The position numbers were made by a program, and so were the translations under genes. Source: Chthonomonas sp. UBA2391 (GTDB taxonomy: Bacteria; Armatimonadota; Fimbriimonadia; Fimbriimonadales; Fimbriimonadaceae). Taken from it: DNA of 7,116 bases. Below are positions 5,786 to 7,116 of this stretch, piece after piece (the first letter of the stretch is position 1; each line of letters begins with the position of its first letter). Below the pieces are notes generated by a model. It was given only the letters and a program-made list of their open reading frames with translations, did not search any database and was not told where the DNA came from. The DNA lies in assembly GCA_002343825.1 (NCBI GenBank), contig DDSL01000006.1, positions 9,863 through 16,978 on the forward strand. Reading direction: 5' to 3'.

Positions 5786-6394
5786 TTAACGATAGAGTTC
5801 GTTCTTCTCGATGTATTCGGCAACGGCCTCGGGGACGAGGTGGTGATAGGGACGGTTGGTCAAGATGGCGTCGCGCACCTTGGTCGAGCTGGCGGGATGC
5901 GCCTCCATCGGGACGAAGTCGATGACCTCTCGATAGAGCTCGGGAACGTCTCGGAGGGCTACCTCTTCGGTGTCGGGAGCGCGGAGGATGGCGGCAAACC
6001 GGGTGAGACGGCTCAGCTTTTCGATCTGGTGCCAATCATAGAGTCGCTTGAGACTGTCGCTGCCGAGGATGAACCAATACTCGGCCGGGCGAAGAAAAGA
6101 CATCTCGGAGAGCGTATCGACGGCATAGCTGAGTTGGCCGCGGGTGAGCTCGATGTCGCTGACGCTGAAACTTGGCTCGCCTCCGATCAAGAGCTTGACC
6201 ATCGCCAGACGCCGGTGCGCGGGAGTGATCCCAAGCCGGGTCTTGAGGGGATTGCGATAAGCGGGGACGAACACCACTTCATCGAGACCCAGGGCATCAC
6301 GGGCGGCGACCGCCATGGCCAAATGGCCAAGGTGCGGAGGATCAAAGGTCCCTCCGAGGATTCCGATCTTGGGCAGGGTTTTGCTCTCGCTCAT
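5786..6394 (-). CDS. nadD: Nicotinate-nucleotide adenylyltransferase NadD
   Basis: NadD transfers AMP from ATP to nicotinate mononucleotide, forming deamido-NAD in the de novo and salvage routes to NAD. The 202 residues match the family. GGTFDPPHLGH (14-24) is the nucleotidyltransferase signature, with the two histidines (21, 24) of the HxGH motif. VFVPAYRNPLK (41-51), the R-x-x-M region at 61-65 and SYAVDTL (89-95) bind nicotinate mononucleotide and shape the pocket. GSDSL (111-115) and SSTKVRDAI (169-177, equivalent to the ISSTxIR motif) bind ATP. The ATG at 6394-6392 overlaps the obgE stop as ATGA, so ribosomes probably re-initiate from obgE to nadD. rsfS follows after 3 bases. Confidence 0.96.
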   Translation of the reverse strand: MSESKTLPKIGILGGTFDPPHLGHLAMAVAARDALGLDEVVFVPAYRNPLKTRLGITPAHRRLAMVKLLIGGEPSFSVSDIELTRGQLSYAVDTLSEMSFLRPAEYWFILGSDSLKRLYDWHQIEKLSRLTRFAAILRAPDTEEVALRDVPELYREVIDFVPMEAHPASSTKVRDAILTNRPYHHLVPEAVAEYIEKNELYR

Positions 6395-7116
6395 TGCATA
6401 TCCGTAAAGCTGAAGACGTGGTCACCGACATAGACGGTATCGCCTTCGTCGGCCCCGAGTTCGCGGAGTCGCTCAATGACGCCGAGCCGCTCGAGCTTGC
6501 GGTGGAGGAAGCGAACCCCGTCTCGATTTTCAAGATTGGTCATTGCGACCATCCGGAGGATGCGCTTGCCGGTGATCTCCCACCCGCCTTCCTCGGCCTC
6601 CACGATATCCCATGTGTCGTCGACTCGAACGGTCTTGGCCGGGGTAAGAACGGGAACCTCGATTGTCGCTTCCATTTCCTTCAGTTTTTCGCTGACGGCG
6701 AACAGTAGAGGCGGAATCCCTTCTCCGGTAGCAGCCGAGATTCCGAACATGGGGAGACCTATCGACTCGAACTTCTCCCGGATCTCATTGAATTCGCCAC
6801 GGGGCACGATGTCGAGTTTGTTGAGTACGAGGATTCTGGGCCGGGCCGCGATGTCGCTGCTGTAGTTTGCGAGTTCGGTTTCGATTTGGTGGAAGTTGCT
6901 AACCGGGTCTGAGCCGTCGATGGGCATGACATCCACCACGTGGACGAGGACCTTGGTCCGCTCGATGTGCTTCAAGAACTGGAGCCCCAAGCCGTGGCCA
7001 CTGCTTGCCCCTTCGATCAGGCCGGGCATGTCGGCGACCACGAACGAGTCACTCCCCACGACCGCCACCCCGAGGTTCGGGACGATGGTGGTGAAGGGAT
7101 AGTCGGCGATCTTGGG
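6391..7116 (-). CDS. obgE: Obg-family GTPase (ObgE/CgtA), N-terminus beyond window
   Basis: This GTPase binds the 50S ribosomal subunit and works in ribosome assembly and stringent-response signalling. The last 241 residues are present; the frame is open through the right edge. It enters with PKIADYPFTT (1-10) and VPNLG (12-16), which in Obg lie between the P-loop and G3. The Gly-rich Obg domain and G1 P-loop are therefore outside the window. DMPGLIEGA (29-37) is G3, NKLD (99-102) is G4 and SAA (127-129) is G5. The C-terminal OCT domain spans about 150-241, with WDIVEAEEGGWEITG (169-183) and GVRFLHRKLERLGV (200-213) as its recognisable segments. OCT domains occur in Obg of some phyla only. 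The gene is first in the visible operon and overlaps nadD by 4 bases. A GTG at 7068 is internal to the G domain and not a true start. Confidence 0.96.
   Translation of the reverse strand, partial: PKIADYPFTTIVPNLGVAVVGSDSFVVADMPGLIEGASSGHGLGLQFLKHIERTKVLVHVVDVMPIDGSDPVSNFHQIETELANYSSDIAARPRILVLNKLDIVPRGEFNEIREKFESIGLPMFGISAATGEGIPPLLFAVSEKLKEMEATIEVPVLTPAKTVRVDDTWDIVEAEEGGWEITGKRILRMVAMTNLENRDGVRFLHRKLERLGVIERLRELGADEGDTVYVGDHVFSFTDMQ

Noticed and set aside
5540..6433. A 297-codon plus-strand open frame across rsfS and nadD.
   Set aside because: Both minus-strand genes carry complete family motifs and couple tightly. The plus frame crosses their junction and matches nothing.

Overview
The window looks like ordinary bacterial chromosome: moderately GC-rich, densely packed, with Shine-Dalgarno-like sites of varying strength. 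There are no insertion sequences, phage genes, CRISPR arrays, tRNA or rRNA genes. The phylum cannot be fixed from the sequence alone. An Obg GTPase with a C-terminal OCT domain next to nadD and rsfS, plus a low-complexity secreted protein and a methyl-accepting chemotaxis protein with an enlarged HAMP region, would fit a Gram-negative-type environmental lineage such as Armatimonadota. That is a weak inference.

Left part (1-1841): a secreted protein of unknown function runs leftward from 913 and off the left edge. It has a signal peptide and a Gly/Asn/Ser/Arg-rich linker, and it is open at its 3' end. It is divergent from an rfbD-like dTDP-4-dehydrorhamnose reductase gene reading right (1008-1841). 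The two share a 94-base intergenic region with a -10-like TATCAT just before the rfbD start.

Middle (1842-3962): a large chemoreceptor gene on the minus strand converges on rfbD. The two are separated by a GC-rich hairpin that has a T-tract on the minus strand. The upstream region of the receptor gene is the most AT-rich stretch here. It holds a sigma-28 (FliA)-like promoter match, a 6-bp hairpin and a good ribosome binding site.

Right part (3963-7116): five minus-strand genes in the transcription order obgE (5' end beyond the window) - nadD - rsfS - secreted beta-carbonic anhydrase - TPR/membrane protein. obgE and nadD overlap by 4 bases (ATGA), nadD and rsfS are 3 bases apart, and rsfS and the carbonic anhydrase gene 35 bases apart. 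Obg and RsfS both act on the large ribosomal subunit and NadD makes NAD, so the first three form the widespread ribosome/NAD housekeeping cluster. The carbonic anhydrase appears to be a lineage-specific passenger. A perfect 9-bp hairpin without a T-tract separates it from the last gene.

I found no convincing new multi-gene system. The items most worth a second look are the uncharacterised secreted protein, the sigma-28-like promoter with its leader hairpin, the exported carbonic anhydrase in a ribosome-biogenesis operon, and the TPR/membrane protein.
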